Assembly: GCA_030272585.1 (NCBI GenBank)
Contig: BSYQ01000005.1
Location: forward strand, 3,751,501-3,815,500
DNA: 64,000 nt
Direction: 5' to 3'
Source: Bryopsis sp. KO-2023
Taxonomy: Eukaryota; Chlorophyta; Ulvophyceae; Bryopsidales; Bryopsidaceae
Shown: piece by piece, positions 18,116 through 29,777 of the stretch
Layout of the letters: every line of letters begins with the position of its first letter
How positions within the stretch are numbered: position 1 is the stretch's first letter
Notes under the pieces: generated by a model
The model's input: the letters and a program-made list of their open reading frames with translations, nothing else
Told to the model about the DNA's origin: nothing
Database searches by the model: none
Program-made: the position numbers and the translations under genes

Positions 18116-21100
18116 ATATCATCCCAAGAGGCTGGGAGAGCGTTGTGTTCAAGTGTTCTCAAGTAGGATAATAGAGAACATGTGTGGCTGACGCGAAAAC
18201 CAAGAAAACGTATGTGGTTGACGCGAAAAAGGATGAAGGCTGGCGAAACAAGGAAAATGCGCCAAGCTAGCCACCGAGGGCAAAAGACAAATGAACGCAA
18301 CAGCTGACGACAGTATCGTGCCTGCAAAAAGCTGTAGTGCATCAGCAGGATATGAGAATAGCGAAGCTGACGCTGTTATCGACTGGAAAAACTTAGATTT
18401 TGCATATTAGGCCTAAAGGGAAAAGGAAAGTTCGCAAAAGGGGGTAAAGTTGCGATATAAAGGTTGAACTTTTAACCTAAGTTCGAGTCTGATGAGGCCA
18501 TGGAAGTTGAGAGTGAGATGGCGCCTCTGACCCAAGTGGTTGTAACGAGAGGTGAAAGGGTGCGAACCATGACTAGAGGTGGGCGAGGTCAGAAGGTCAC
18601 TAGATCATGGAGGCGACCAGAGGAGGGTGAGGGCAGAAGTTCACTGGATCGCCAGGAAAAGACCGCACCGCCGCAGAACAAGGCAAAGACCACAAGCTCA
18701 AGAGACTAGACGGATCGAAAGGATAAGAACAAAGGATTCTTTCTTCATAGGATTACAAGAAAGATCTTGGAGAACCCCCAAATAGACCCGCGAGAGAACG
18801 GTAACCCGGTAATCGCAGAGGGGTCAAGGCGAATGGAGTAATGGAGTAAGGTGGAGAAGATTTTTAAGGGTGATGGTTTTGGCTTTGAAGGCAATTCTAA
18901 GGTTTTTCGTTTCTTCTTCTGTGGACCAAGTCCAAAGGTGGACCTAAAGGTATGAAAAGAAGTCAAGCATGTTGGACGCGACAGACCTTTGGTCTGTAAA
19001 GACAAACTGCGCCATTCTGCTAGAATTCGCGAAGTTAGTCAGAGACCCAACACTAAGAGTGAAGCATGTTTGCTTTTTGCGCCAACCAGAGAGTGTTGCA
19101 GTAAGCTCAGGTTGATGAAAGAAACAGAGCGACCCCAGGTGGTTAGTTGTGTGAGATAATCACCACCAAGCGATACGTTGTCATCTCTAGGAACCTATGG
19201 GATGTACACTTCGTTGGTGAGAAGAAAAAGACGAGGCTATGGGAGTCGAACCCATATTAGGGCCAACGCCTCGATCTAACTTCCAGCAAAAGAGATCATG
19301 ACGAAGCAACTGTGAGCTTCGTATTTTCTGGATGATGCGTGTGTTGCTGCCCAATGAGCCACTGTGTTGTGTGCGACGTTGCTGGAAGAAGCGACCGCCT
19401 GGTGGGAGTATTGTTGATGAAACGTTGGCAAAAGGCGTGGAGAGAACTGGGTTGATGCTGGCTGACGCAAGTGACACTGAAGGTGCCAAAAGGAGATGGA
19501 GATGGAGTTACGTGATTGAAAACTTCGAGGGGACAAATTGAATTCTCCCTATGCAAGCGTGGAAGGCTATTATGGCTGAGCCTCAATTGGAGTCAAGTGT
19601 GGAGGCAGTTGTGAAGCGCCCCACCTAGAGAAATACTTATACGCTGCAAAAGAGCTGGGAGTATAAAGAGGAAGTTTCCAAGAGGATCTGAACGACCACA
19701 ACCTTGCGTTCTAAACAAAAGTGACGAACAGCAAGAAGAGAAGTGGTAAACACGAGTCGCTATATTATGCGAAATGCACTCGCGTTTATATGGAGCACCT
19801 AAGTAGGAGCACGCCTCTAATAAGGGGAAGCGACCAACGCTGTGGTGTTACTACGTTCAGTAGCAGAAGGAAAACGGGGAAGTGTAAGTGAGTAGAAGCG
19901 AGACGCTCCTCCAACACTCCCGAAGATTCCTCTGCATGGAAAGTGCGTTAACTACAGAGATAGCACTAAAACGTTCAACATGAGAAGTTAAAGAACGTTC
20001 ACTTGGAAACTCCGTCGTGAAGGTATGAGTCGAAGTTTGGGAGAGTATGAAAGATGGAAAAGTAAGAAAAAGTGGGAAGGAAAGCTAAAGAAGACGTGTG
20101 GAAAATGTGCTAAGTGAAGAGCACCTGTGGAGTTATTCATTGTGGAAATAACATGATATTTTGGAGAAGGGCCGGAAGTTTTTCTACCTTGTGAGAGCAA
20201 GAAGATCCAACGATTGAGAGAATATGGAGTGTAATTTTAACCAAGTGTGGATGGCGAAATTACAACGAGGGAAAGACAATGTGTTAAAGAGAGAAAGCGA
20301 TGGGAGCTTAAAGCGCCACGTTGACTCGCGCGAAACGATGTGTTGTTGAGAACTTTAAACATCGATCGCTCTATTGTTCTTTCCACCCTAGAACTTTGTT
20401 CTATGGGGATACCATGCTTGTGTTAAGCACAAGGAGATGTGCACCCAGTGCGCTGGTTGATGCACTTCCATAAACAAGGGTCGTCGTTGCAAGGGCAAAC
20501 TTCCAAGATATTTAAATTTCGATCTACACTAAGTGAGATGCGTGAAGCAAGAAGGATCTCCAAAAGAGAAGATAGTGTGGAGCTGTTGCCTTATATTATG
20601 CGGCAACAAAGAGTATGAAAGAACCTTGAAGTCCATGCGAAGGAATTTGTGTTAACTATCACAAAACCTTGTGCAAAGGCTGAGGGATACCTCCTAAGGG
20701 AGAAGATGTTTATTCGCCACCTGAGCAATGAGAGAGCTAGGTGACGCACTATGTGGATGATAGCCTTGTGCATAACGGGGTTTAGAGGATGACAATGGTT
20801 GACAACCCCATGAGAATGAGATGCAAGTGAAAAACCGCAAAAGGTTGCAAAAAGGTTTGCTGATGGTGGTGAAGCGAAGTGGAAGGAGTTTATCTCCTAA
20901 AATTCATAACACCCTTGAGCATCATGGTTTGAGATTTGGGATATCCACCAAGGGACTTGGTGAGAGGCGTTTGTAAACGCGATGCCCTGTTTAGGGACCC
21001 CCAATGATGCGTCATCCATGTGTTAATGGTTGATTCCAGGCTGGTCGAGCCGTGGTTGCTCCCAGTGTCTGACAAGTGTGTGGTGAGGCTGATGGGAAAA

Positions 21101-23291
21101 CAGAAGCCACACCTTCATCATTGGCCTGTAGTGTCAGGACTAACTCCGTGGATGAACTCGACCATATTTCGCTTCAGAGTGTCCGCATTCGCGAGATCTT
21201 CGCCACATCATCCATGTGGATATGTTGTGATGTGTGGTGCATCTTTTTCTCAAGGTTTTATGGAGGTTGACGCATTTTTATGCGATACGGCTGGAGATAT
21301 GTGCAACCTTGCAATATTTGCGCATAGCGACTTGCTGTGTTTGTGTGGAGGCTACCCACTCTATGTTTTTCTACCCTTTTGGGACGTGGACGAGGGCGTT
21401 CCACTGGCCCCAGGGGGGACAGGAGTGCTCACGAGCGACGAATGAGGTTACCGACGAAGGAGGTCACGAAGTAGTCGTGAGTGAGGTAAATCGAACAAAC
21501 GAACGAAGTGAGTCTCTTCAGCAACGGAGTGCGCAGTGAGATTTACTGGCCGCCAGGCCACACCCAAAATTTTGAATCAAACCCGGTGTATACATTGGAT
21601 GCACTGGAAATGCGACATGGAGGACGAGTTGAGGGTGGTACTCTCTAGCACAAGTTGCTAAAGTATGTGATGGAGTTGTTTCAAAGAAGTTGTTTTCGAA
21701 CGTGATAAAAGAGAATACCCACGAGAGGGACAGCCACAAGTGGCTGAGACGTGATCGATGAATGTGGAGAAAAGGAATTGGAGTGTTGTGGGATGGTTGA
21801 GACACCTTGCTGTCTCCCATGACGGTAAAACCACTATTACAGGGCGTGTGATAGTTGGTGATCTCGAAGTCCTGAGAAACCGTGGCGAAAATATAGGAGA
21901 CTCCATAGAATCACACATTAGTCGGGATAAGAATCCTTGCAGGGAACTCGAGGAGCTGAAACTCAATATCTCATTAGAGTATGAGTTAAAGGATTTGTCA
22001 GCTTCAAGACGGCCTTGGTGATGGTCGCCTAGTGTGAAGTCCACCTTAGTTTCGGTAGTACTAAGGGGGAGGAGACGTGATTCTACCCTAAGTGTTCAAA
22101 GAGAGGAACACAGGAGCGAAAAGAGACGTAGCAGCTGGAACCCTGTGCGCCAGCTACCGCGTACGCGCGTGTGAAGACTTCCTAAGGGAAATGTGGCTAC
22201 GTTAATATGATGGCGAAACAGTTTACTTAATCCAATACTCGAAGTGGATGGTGCTCTGTGTATCATTTTATTAAGAAGAGAGCGCAACACTTGGAGTTCG
22301 TTTGTTATCGACGAGTGTGAAGACAATTCCAGCGACACATGTCAACGCGACTAAGGTGTTAAGGTGATGCATGGCGTGGAATATGTCTATTTCTGAGGGT
22401 GAAGCATATGGACCGACCAAAATACAAGTCTGTCGTTCTGAAAAGGAGAAGGCAAATATTAGCCTCGCGACAGAGGTTCCATGAAGGATAGAGCGAGAGT
22501 AACTTCGTGGAAGGGATTGAGCAGTAGCTTGATCAATTGACGTCGAGGATCGGTGTGTGCTATCACATGAAGAGCTTAGCTCTGGAGGAGATGAAGTTCA
22601 CAAGAGTTTAATGGACTCTGGCGCAAGTATTTGACAATCCGCCAAGTGCTATGAGTAGTGACTGAACCAGAGCAGCAATCGGTGAAAGATGAACGAGCAG
22701 TGGAGAAAACTCTTGAACGACAAGAGGTGTGATATCTTCAACGACAACAAGTGCGTTTAACCAACGTGTTGGTTGGAGAAAGAGAGAGACTATCGAGTGC
22801 CACAACCAGATTGAGAAACACCACTCTGTTTAAGGTTGATGGTAAAAGGAACTGCATTGGATTACACTTGAGAGTTGAAGAAACACAAGTGGAGAAAGAA
22901 GAAGCAATAGCAACAGTGGACGTCGACTATAAAGGAACCGTGGTGAGCATCTCGGAAGATTTGCAGACGGAGGAGGAGAAGACGAGCAGAATACGCGATA
23001 AATCCTTGTACAGCGGTTGTAAGTCGCCAAAGAGCGCAGTAAAGACTCTAGTAGAGTTGATAAAATTTTCGGTCCTCTTCTTTCCGCGACGTTGGGAACC
23101 CGTTGGGAACCCTCTCGCCTTGGTTTCGCCTGGCCTACTTCAGGAATACCCCTGGAAAAACAACCTCCTCCCTGTCGACAGATCTTTTCGTCCAGATCTT
23201 TTCAAAATCGATCTTTCTATCCATTTTTTTTTTCACTCCCGTTTCGTTTTCGACCACCACGACCTCTTGAGGAGCGACGTCGATCGACCCC

Positions 23292-23303
23292 AGCTCCGAA
23301 ACC
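23292..23303 (-). other. Primer-binding site of element G
   Basis: TGGTTTCGGAGC on the minus strand, three bases inside the LTR (which ends CTATCA). Identical to the PBS of elements B, C and D. Confidence 0.8.
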
Positions 23304-23306
23304 AAT

Positions 23307-23525
23307 TGATAGTGGGGTGTGTGGTGGAAATAAATTTTCCACATACTCCCCCTGGGAGCGTTCCCCTACAACAGCGAATCCAACCAAAACAACAACCCAA
23401 CCAGTGTCTAACTACGTGTCCCTTAAATAGTACTCTAGGGCTATCACGAGTCACACTAATGATACAAGTCACCTCAACGCTCCCAGACCAGTCATTTCTA
23501 GTCATCTCGTCTAAAATCACTATCA
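23307..23525 (-). repeat. 5' LTR of element G (219 bp)
   Basis: Reads the same as the left copy over its length. The PBS lies immediately inside it; TSD CTTCG follows at 23526-23530. Confidence 0.92.
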
Positions 23526-23532
23526 CTTCGCG

Positions 23533-23869
23533 TGTTACAGCTCCGTGGGTTATGAGCTGTGTAACGAACTGAGGGTGGGGCGATAGACACACACGAACAC
23601 ACTTGAAGGGAAAAACTACTTACAGAATAAAGAACCTAGCACAGAGCCCTCCTTGTAACCTCCGTAGTACAATCGTACTCTGAGGTGACCCCTGTACTAT
23701 CCCGTACTACCAAGTCAGACATGCAGCTGTCTGTACCACACCTGCGCTACAAACGCCGCCTCTTATCTAGTAAATCGTCCCGACTCTAAATAAGAAGATT
23801 GTCTGCTTGGAATGGTCAAATAAATTCAAGAATCAATTCAATCATTTCCAAATCATAAAACTGTAATCA
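23533..23869 (-). repeat. 3' LTR of element F (337 bp)
   Basis: On the minus strand it runs TGATTACAG...CTGTAACA, with imperfect inverted ends, right after a purine tract GGTTGGGGGATTTTAG. The partner LTR is outside the window, so boundaries rest on the PPT, the TG/CA ends and the return to array-like sequence (CGCGAAG). Confidence 0.75.
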
Positions 23870-24331
23870 AACTAAAATCCCCCAACCTTTTGATTCCCCC
23901 AGAAAACCCACCCCAGTTCCACTCAACGACCCCGAACACCCATCACTGTCTCTGACGGTCTTGCGCGGCTACCACTGCGTCCACAGCATACTCTAGCTCC
24001 TTGCGCGCTCCAACAGTCCGCCATATCGACGGTGGTGTTTCTGATCCAGTACCTCCAAACTCCTCTGCAGCAGTCCCCACAGTCGGCTGTTCACGCTAGC
24101 GGGATAACCGGTGTCTGCTCAGTCCTTCCCTTTAGCGCTAGGTAAACGTCCACCAAAACTGTCCCATACCAGCCCCAGTGGCGGTGCTGCCACCGGCCAA
24201 CTGAAATCAGCGGATATGCTGAGAGTTTGTCGGCTCCTCGTTGAGTTCCACTTATTTCAGAACTGGTTTAAGCTCCCCTCGCCCACTGTCCGCCACTTGT
24301 TCTCGACGACGATAGATGTCCTCCCCAACAT
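23870..24331 (-). other. 3' untranslated region and polypurine tract of element F
   Basis: 462 bp between the pol stop and the LTR. No third gene: no open frame with the coiled-coil or Cys/His features seen in B and C. The polypurine tract (rc of about 23873-23889) adjoins the LTR. Confidence 0.65.
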
Positions 24332-26787
24332 CTACCCCAAGCGTGCGGCAGCGCGGTATTCAGCTACAGCAAGTGGTGCGTTCTGCAGTTCATCGTCCGG
24401 TAACCACAGTGCCTCCTCCATGCCATATCCTCGCCACTTAACCAAGTACTCCAGGATCGTTCGCCGACCCCTTCTCCTTTCCCGGTGGTCCACAACTCGC
24501 TCTACTTCATATTCTTCTTCTCCTTCCACCAAATCCGCCGGTGGAGCTTCCAATTCACGGCGGCCATACTGCTGAGTGGAATGGAACTCACGCAGTAATG
24601 ATACGTGGAAGACGTTGTGGATTCGCCACCCTCGAGGAAGTTCAAGACGATATGCAACATCCCCGACTTTCGCCAGGATGCGGAACGGACCTACATAGCG
24701 TGCCTGTAGTTTCTTGCTTGGCCCGCTGTGCATCAGCTCAATGTTCTTCGTCCGCAGTAGGACACGTTCTCCCACAGCAAAGTTTTGATCGCGTCGGCTC
24801 TGGTCCGCCAATCGCTTCATTCTTACTCTTGCTGCCCCCAGATAGTTTTGTGCGGTTCTTAAGTCTCTTTGAATCCGCTGGGTGAACTGTCTTACCCCTT
24901 CCGCTCGCGCCTGTAGTGCGCCAGACACAAGTGCAGCGGGATGCTCCGGATGTATCCCATAGTTGAGATAAAATGGTGTATAGCGGGTAGCAGAGTGAAC
25001 GCCATTATTATAGACATACTCCACTTGCGCCAACCGAAGATCCCAGTCGTTTTGTCTCTCAGAAACGTACGCCCTCAGCGTTTCTTGTACAGTTCGGATA
25101 TCCCGCTCCGTAATTCCATCTGTTTGCGGGTGAAAGGCGGTCGACATGCGGAGCTCTCCGCCCAGCATCGCCCAGAGTGCTCGCCAAAACTCACTCGTGA
25201 ACCTTACATCGCGATCACTGATTATGGAACGTGGAAGTCCGTGGTACTTCCAAACGCCCTCAAAGAACAGTCGCGCGTATCCTTCAGCGGTAACACGTGT
25301 GGTAGTGGGAACAAGATGAATCATTTTGGTTAGGCGGTCAAGGAATACCGCAATGGCATCGAATCCCCGCTCTGTTTGAGGTAAAGCAACCACCAAATCA
25401 GTCGCGATGGATTCCCACTTCCGCCCTGGCACTGGCAATGGTGTTAACAAACCAGCCGGCCGTCGTGACTCCACCTTAGTTCGTTGACAAGTGGGACACG
25501 TGCGGACGTAGTGGTTGACCTCCTTCTTCCAGAATTTCCAGTAGAAGTATCTTCCCACTAATTCTCTTGTTCTTTCTTGGCCCTTGTGGCCGCTCGCAGG
25601 GCTATCATGACAGAGCCGCAGTATTTTGTTGCGGATGTTCCCCCGCGGTACCACCAAGCGTAGCTCCTCTTCATCCGATAGTCGTCTCTTGAGTAAACCG
25701 TCTTCCTCCATCACGTACATAGCTTCCGCTTCCGCTTCTCGCGCTTCTAACCGCAATACAATGTCCGCCACCAATGGATCCAACCTCTGTGCGTTTCTTA
25801 TAGCATCAATGAGGTCATCAGTGGGACCGGTGCGCGCGTCAATCAGAGCGGAAAGCTCTAGTGGCGGTTGAGTCTTGTTTCCCCTATCGCCAGACTCCTC
25901 CCTCAACGGATCAACTTTGTCGGCCTGTGTCCGACTAACTTTGTCGTCCAGCCTACTAATTTTGTCGTCCGTGTTGGACTCCGGGGCACGTCGAGCAAGT
26001 GCTTCCACTTCTTCAGCTAACGGATCCCAAAATTTCAATGGGGGCTCATCAAAAGCTACCTCCGACTGGTCCGATGCCCAGTCCCCCAATTGGCCTTTCC
26101 CCGGGCGGTCGGGTCTAGTGGCCTGTCCGCTTAAGTCTTCATCTGTCTTGCGGGATCCCACCCCAGGCGTTTGTCGTCCTGGGGGGTGTTTTTGTCCGCC
26201 GCCGCAAGGCACTTCCGTGTCCTCACGTAAAGGTCTGCGGGATAATGCGTCCGCCACAATGTTGGCGGTCCCTTTAATATGCACAATGTCAAAATCAAAG
26301 GCACTTAGTAGCTCCACCCAACGTGCTTGTCGCCGTGTTAACGTGGGTTGTGTCCGGAGATACAAAAGGCTCGCATTATCCGTCCGGAGCTCAAATTTCC
26401 GTCCCTCAAGGTAGTGTCGCCAGGTGCGGAGACAATGCACCACCGCCAACAACTCCTGTTCGTGTACAGGGTAGTTCCGCTCAGCGGGTATGAGTTTGTG
26501 ACTCTCATATGCGATTGGTTGCAGTTGTCCGCCAACTCCCTCTTGGCATAACACACCTCCTACAGCATGGTTGCTGGAATCCGTGAAAACCGTGAACGGT
26601 TTCCGTAAGTCAGGAAATAGTAGGACCGGACTCTCACTGAGACATGTCCGCAATGTCTTGAATGCCTTCTGGCACGCCTCAGTCCAGCGGAATACCACGT
26701 TTGCCTTGGTCAATTCATGAAGTGGGGCGGCTATTTCACTAAACCGGAAGATAAACTTGCGGTAATAGCTCGCCATTCCTAAAAAGG
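24332..26787 (-). pseudogene. pol: Pol of element F, C-terminal part (RT thumb, RNase H, IN, chromodomain)
   Basis: Continues the reverse transcriptase directly after the insertion site of B, from the FLGMASYYRKF motif. Then come RNase H (FTDSSNHAVGGVLCQE), an HHCC integrase zinc domain, the D,D,E core (TDLVVALP, ISDRDVRF, QTDGITE), a GPY/F module (ARYVGPFRILA) and a chromodomain (YLVKWRGYGMEEALW). There is no internal stop. The only break is the nested element, which makes F non-functional as it stands. In codon use and protein sequence it differs clearly from elements A, B and C, so F is a separate chromovirus lineage. Confidence 0.93.
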
Positions 26788-26792
26788 AACGT
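26788..26792. repeat. Target-site duplication of element B, left
   Basis: AACGT immediately before the TG of the left LTR; the second copy is at 45551-45555. Confidence 0.92.
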
Positions 26793-26979
26793 TGATACGA
26801 ACGTTTGAATTGTAGTACAGTCGTGGTACGGGTATTCGGGTTCTAGGGTGATAAGTTCAGAGAGAACTTGTAAAACTTAATTATCTCTGAGTGTCGAGTT
26901 TCACCCCTGTTCACTCGTTTCTCAAACTCAAGTGTGCACACAACCTCCCAGTGAAAGCCTAGCTAAACAGGGCCTAACA
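26793..26979 (+). repeat. 5' LTR of element B (187 bp)
   Basis: Runs TGATACG to CCTAACA. It is short for a chromovirus. Confidence 0.94.
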
Positions 26980-26982
26980 AAC

Positions 26983-26994
26983 TGGTTTCGGAGC
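26983..26994 (+). other. Primer-binding site of element B
   Basis: TGGTTTCGGAGC, three bases after the LTR; same 12-mer as elements C, D and G. Confidence 0.8.
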
Positions 26995-27476
26995 CGAAGC
27001 AACCCCTACTGCAAGTCGAGTCTTCTTTTCGAAAAGATCGACAGGGAATTTAGCAGTCGAGTTGCAAAAGATCAGGTCAACTAGGTCGAAGAAGGTTTCC
27101 TCTCGTGTCTGGAACCTACTTCGTGTTGCTGCGCACCAACTTTACGCTGGACGACACAGAACGCACGCTGCTGCGCCTGATCATTCCCTCGAAGATCGCG
27201 CAGGATCTGTAGATCCTCGGACTCTACGACCACACAGCACGGCGTAGTAGACCTTCAGTTCGTCGCAGAGTTGTCGACGCTAAACGTGGTTAAACGGAAA
27301 GGCAGACGAAGCGGAACCGCTAAGCGGACGTCTTTAGACGGAAACGGAGCTCCGCCAAAAGTTACGCTGCCAGAAATTGCGCGACAAAGAGTGACAAATT
27401 AGTCACGTGGATCACCGGCAAAGTGATTCACCGAACTGACACGTGATCAGCCCGCCGACAAGTCAAGACATCCACC
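26995..27476 (+). other. 5' leader of element B
   Basis: Untranslated region between the PBS and the gag ATG. Nothing coding is recognised; packaging and dimerisation signals would be expected here. Confidence 0.55.
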
Positions 27477-29202
27477 ATGGGGGACGACGAGCAGTTATTC
27501 CTGGAGTATGGAATCGAGGACGACAATCAAGAGCGCGATGCCCCAGCTGGCGCGCCGCTATATCCGATTATCGTCGCTGGAGACATACCTGCTGTCGGAC
27601 TGCCCTACCAGGCAGAAATGGGCCAGCCGCTACAAGCGTATGGCATACCCGTACAACCGAATATGGTGGAAGAGGGAGGCGATGAGGAAGCCGACAATGG
27701 CCCGCAATTTGATGAAGAGATGGACGAAGAGCCAGGAGTATTCATCAATCAGCAAACGCAGCACCTGCGCCAAAGCCAAGTGAATGTACATAATCAAACT
27801 CTGCACGTTCACAATGACGGTTTGCAGGAGCGCGAGCTCCAACAATCGCAAGAGCGGTTGTATAGCCAATTGTCGGACGAGGCTGCCCACAGGACAGCCC
27901 AGGTCGCCCAACATCTTGATAGTCGGGTAGAGGGAGCTTGTTCCAGCATGGCTTCCCAAGTACATGATGTGTTGGACTCTACCCTACAGTCCCGCCATCA
28001 CTAGATTGAAGGACAGCTCCATGAAAGGTTGGATGAGCGGATCCAAGATCTGGATGCTGCAGCCAAGGGAAGGCTCAGCCAAGTGGAAGCTGGCTTGGCG
28101 AATATCCGTGATGTCGCCCAGAAAGAGGTGGACGAAGCCAAAGAGGCTCAGCGGATATTGGCGGAACAAGTGGCCGACACGGACGAAAAAAGGAAGAAAC
28201 TTGAAGAGGATTATGACCGGCAATATAACGACGCCCTTTGGGGGCTGGATACAGTCCAACAAGAACTGCGAGAGACGCAGGCGGAAATGGGTGCGGGTCA
28301 AGATAAACAGTTCAAGGAACTCGTTCGTGTTAAGTATGATCTCAAAGAGACGCAAGATAAAGCGGAAAGTTTTCAAATACAGCATCATGCGGAAGTAGCC
28401 TATTTGTTAAAGGAGGCAGCGGCTGCGAAGGAAGCGGCGGCTAGATTACAAGCGGAAATGGAGGAGTTGAAAAGAAGTCAAAGTCGGTCTTCAAGGAGAA
28501 GCAGATCGAGAAGCTCAACAAGGAGCAGAGAGCCGCGGGAAATGTTGCAGGAAATGCTACAAGACCCGGAAACAGCGCAAGAGCTAAAGAAGGTGTTTGA
28601 GGATGTAGCGGACACAAAGTTCACGTCGAACTTTGAGTTTTGGCGGAAGAAAGATGCTGCAGCAGTTGCCACACACATGGCATCCGCCGCCCAACAAACA
28701 CCTCTTGTGGCTGCTATGGCGGGAGCGGGAACCAGAACGGTGGCACAACCACCAAGATTGTCCGAAGTACAAATTCCATTCGGTCAACCGCCCCAAACCT
28801 CATCCGGCTTTGCCCCGGATTCAGTAGGTTTCCCGCCAATACCACCAGTATTCCCGCGGGCAAATAGACCGATTAGCCGACCTGCATCACCCCCAGTCAT
28901 GATTCCTGGAGTGGGGCGAGGCAGTGCAATCAGCGGACAGGGAAATGTACCTAGGCCGACTGTGAGGCCTAGCGCTGTGTTTGGACAAACACCAAATACA
29001 AGACCACCAGCGGTATTACAGCCAGTACAACCACCACAGCGTACGCAGGCTTCTCCCGTGGTACAAACTGTCCCGCTGACAACTCCAACAACCACGTCAC
29101 CCGAGCCACCTAGAACATTACCCATGCCACCACCAGCTTCTCAGCCAGTGTTATCACATCCATCAATGATTTCACCACCCGGCTATTATGCCATGGGAGC
29201 AA
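27477..29202 (+). pseudogene. gag: Gag of element B, N-terminal part with in-frame stop
   Basis: ATG at 27477 sits in a strong context (CCACCATGG). The first 175 codons end at TAG (28002-28004), but the same frame continues at once and stays open to the C insertion, so this is one gene with a premature stop. The N-terminal region is acidic; from about codon 100 it is a long Gln/Glu/Lys-rich coiled coil, then a Ser/Arg-rich patch (codons ~340-355) and a Pro-rich stretch. An ATG at 28029 could restart downstream of the stop. The gene resumes in frame at 39321 after removal of element C. Confidence 0.85.
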
Positions 29203-29632
29203 TGTTAGTCTTTTAGCGCTATACGAGGTAGTTTGGGATAGAGCCGAGGGTGGCTGACGCATGTGGGTTCACGAGTAAGACAGATTAGACCCAGAGTTTG
29301 GGGCATGCGTCAGCGTACTACACTTAGGGGTACTTAAGAGGCCCACTCGTTGTTTTGACATTCATTCTTATTCACTTTACTTTGTAAGAACTCGGGATTC
29401 GTGGGATTGGTGTGTTCCCGCTTGTGTGTGTGTTTGTGTGTGTGTGTGTTAAGTGTTTGCCTGACGCAATCACTTCCCAACCCAAGTGCTCTAGTAGCGT
29501 TCACAACCGCGCTAGCTAGAGAGTTGTCTAAATCAACAAACCCCACAAGTATACTTGCGTTAGCCAGCAAGTTATCACGAATCCAATCAACACAGCCGAC
29601 CACTATTGCGTCACCCACAAGCTTCACTATCA
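29203..29632 (+). repeat. 5' LTR of element C (430 bp)
   Basis: TGTTAGTC...CTATCA. It contains an inverted repeat GCTGACGCATG/CATGCGTCAGC (29253-29263, 29304-29314) upstream of a TACTTAAG box (about 29332-29339), and a TG-rich microsatellite (about 29422-29450). Confidence 0.95.
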
Positions 29633-29634
29633 AT

Positions 29635-29646
29635 TGGTTTCGGAGC
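29635..29646 (+). other. Primer-binding site of element C
   Basis: TGGTTTCGGAGC, two bases after the LTR end. Confidence 0.82.
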
Positions 29647-29777
29647 TAGGCAAGAACTTTAAGTTCTTGAGATCGAAACTTGTGAACGTGGCGCAACAAA
29701 CGTTTTTGTTTGTTTGTTTGGTAGAGAGAAACTCCAACCGTGGTTGTTGAGTACTCCCAAATAGTGGCTGAGAGACT

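Larger units (their letters stand above)
17860..23306. other. Interior of element G, no intact gene
   Basis: Frequent stops in all frames; the frames present are short or cross the LTR. The one recognisable piece is a gag fragment on + at about 17985-18115. Elsewhere the sequence is purine-rich on + without a domain I can name. The minus-strand leader next to the PBS (23080-23306) contains T-rich tracts on + and no gene. Confidence 0.7.
17641..23525 (-). mobile_element. Element G: non-coding LTR retrotransposon derivative
   Basis: 219 bp LTRs (TGATAG...CTATCA) that look identical are flanked by a 5 bp TSD CTTCG (17636-17640, 23526-23530). The strand is set by the primer-binding site beside the right LTR: 23292-23306 reads as ATTGGTTTCGGAGC on the minus strand, the same PBS as elements B, C and D. 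The 5.4 kb interior has no gag, pol or other intact domain, so it would need enzymes in trans (LARD-like). A polypurine tract next to the left LTR is poor. Confidence 0.85.

Noticed and set aside
19232-19290. Possible minus-strand tRNA in element G (T-arm ATGGG-TTCGACT-CCCAT)
   Set aside because: The T-arm is good but I could not find a matching acceptor, D-arm or anticodon stem; at most a tRNA relic.
22751-23572. 273-codon frame inside element G
   Set aside because: It runs across the PBS and LTR of G on the opposite strand and has no recognisable domain; low-complexity content.
24111-26414. Plus-strand frames opposite element F pol
   Set aside because: Shadows of the minus-strand integrase/RT coding sequence.
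29334-29633. 99-codon minus-strand frame in the element C LTR, repeated at 39017-39316
   Set aside because: Repeated only because the LTR is repeated; poly-Thr/His tract arises from the TG microsatellite.
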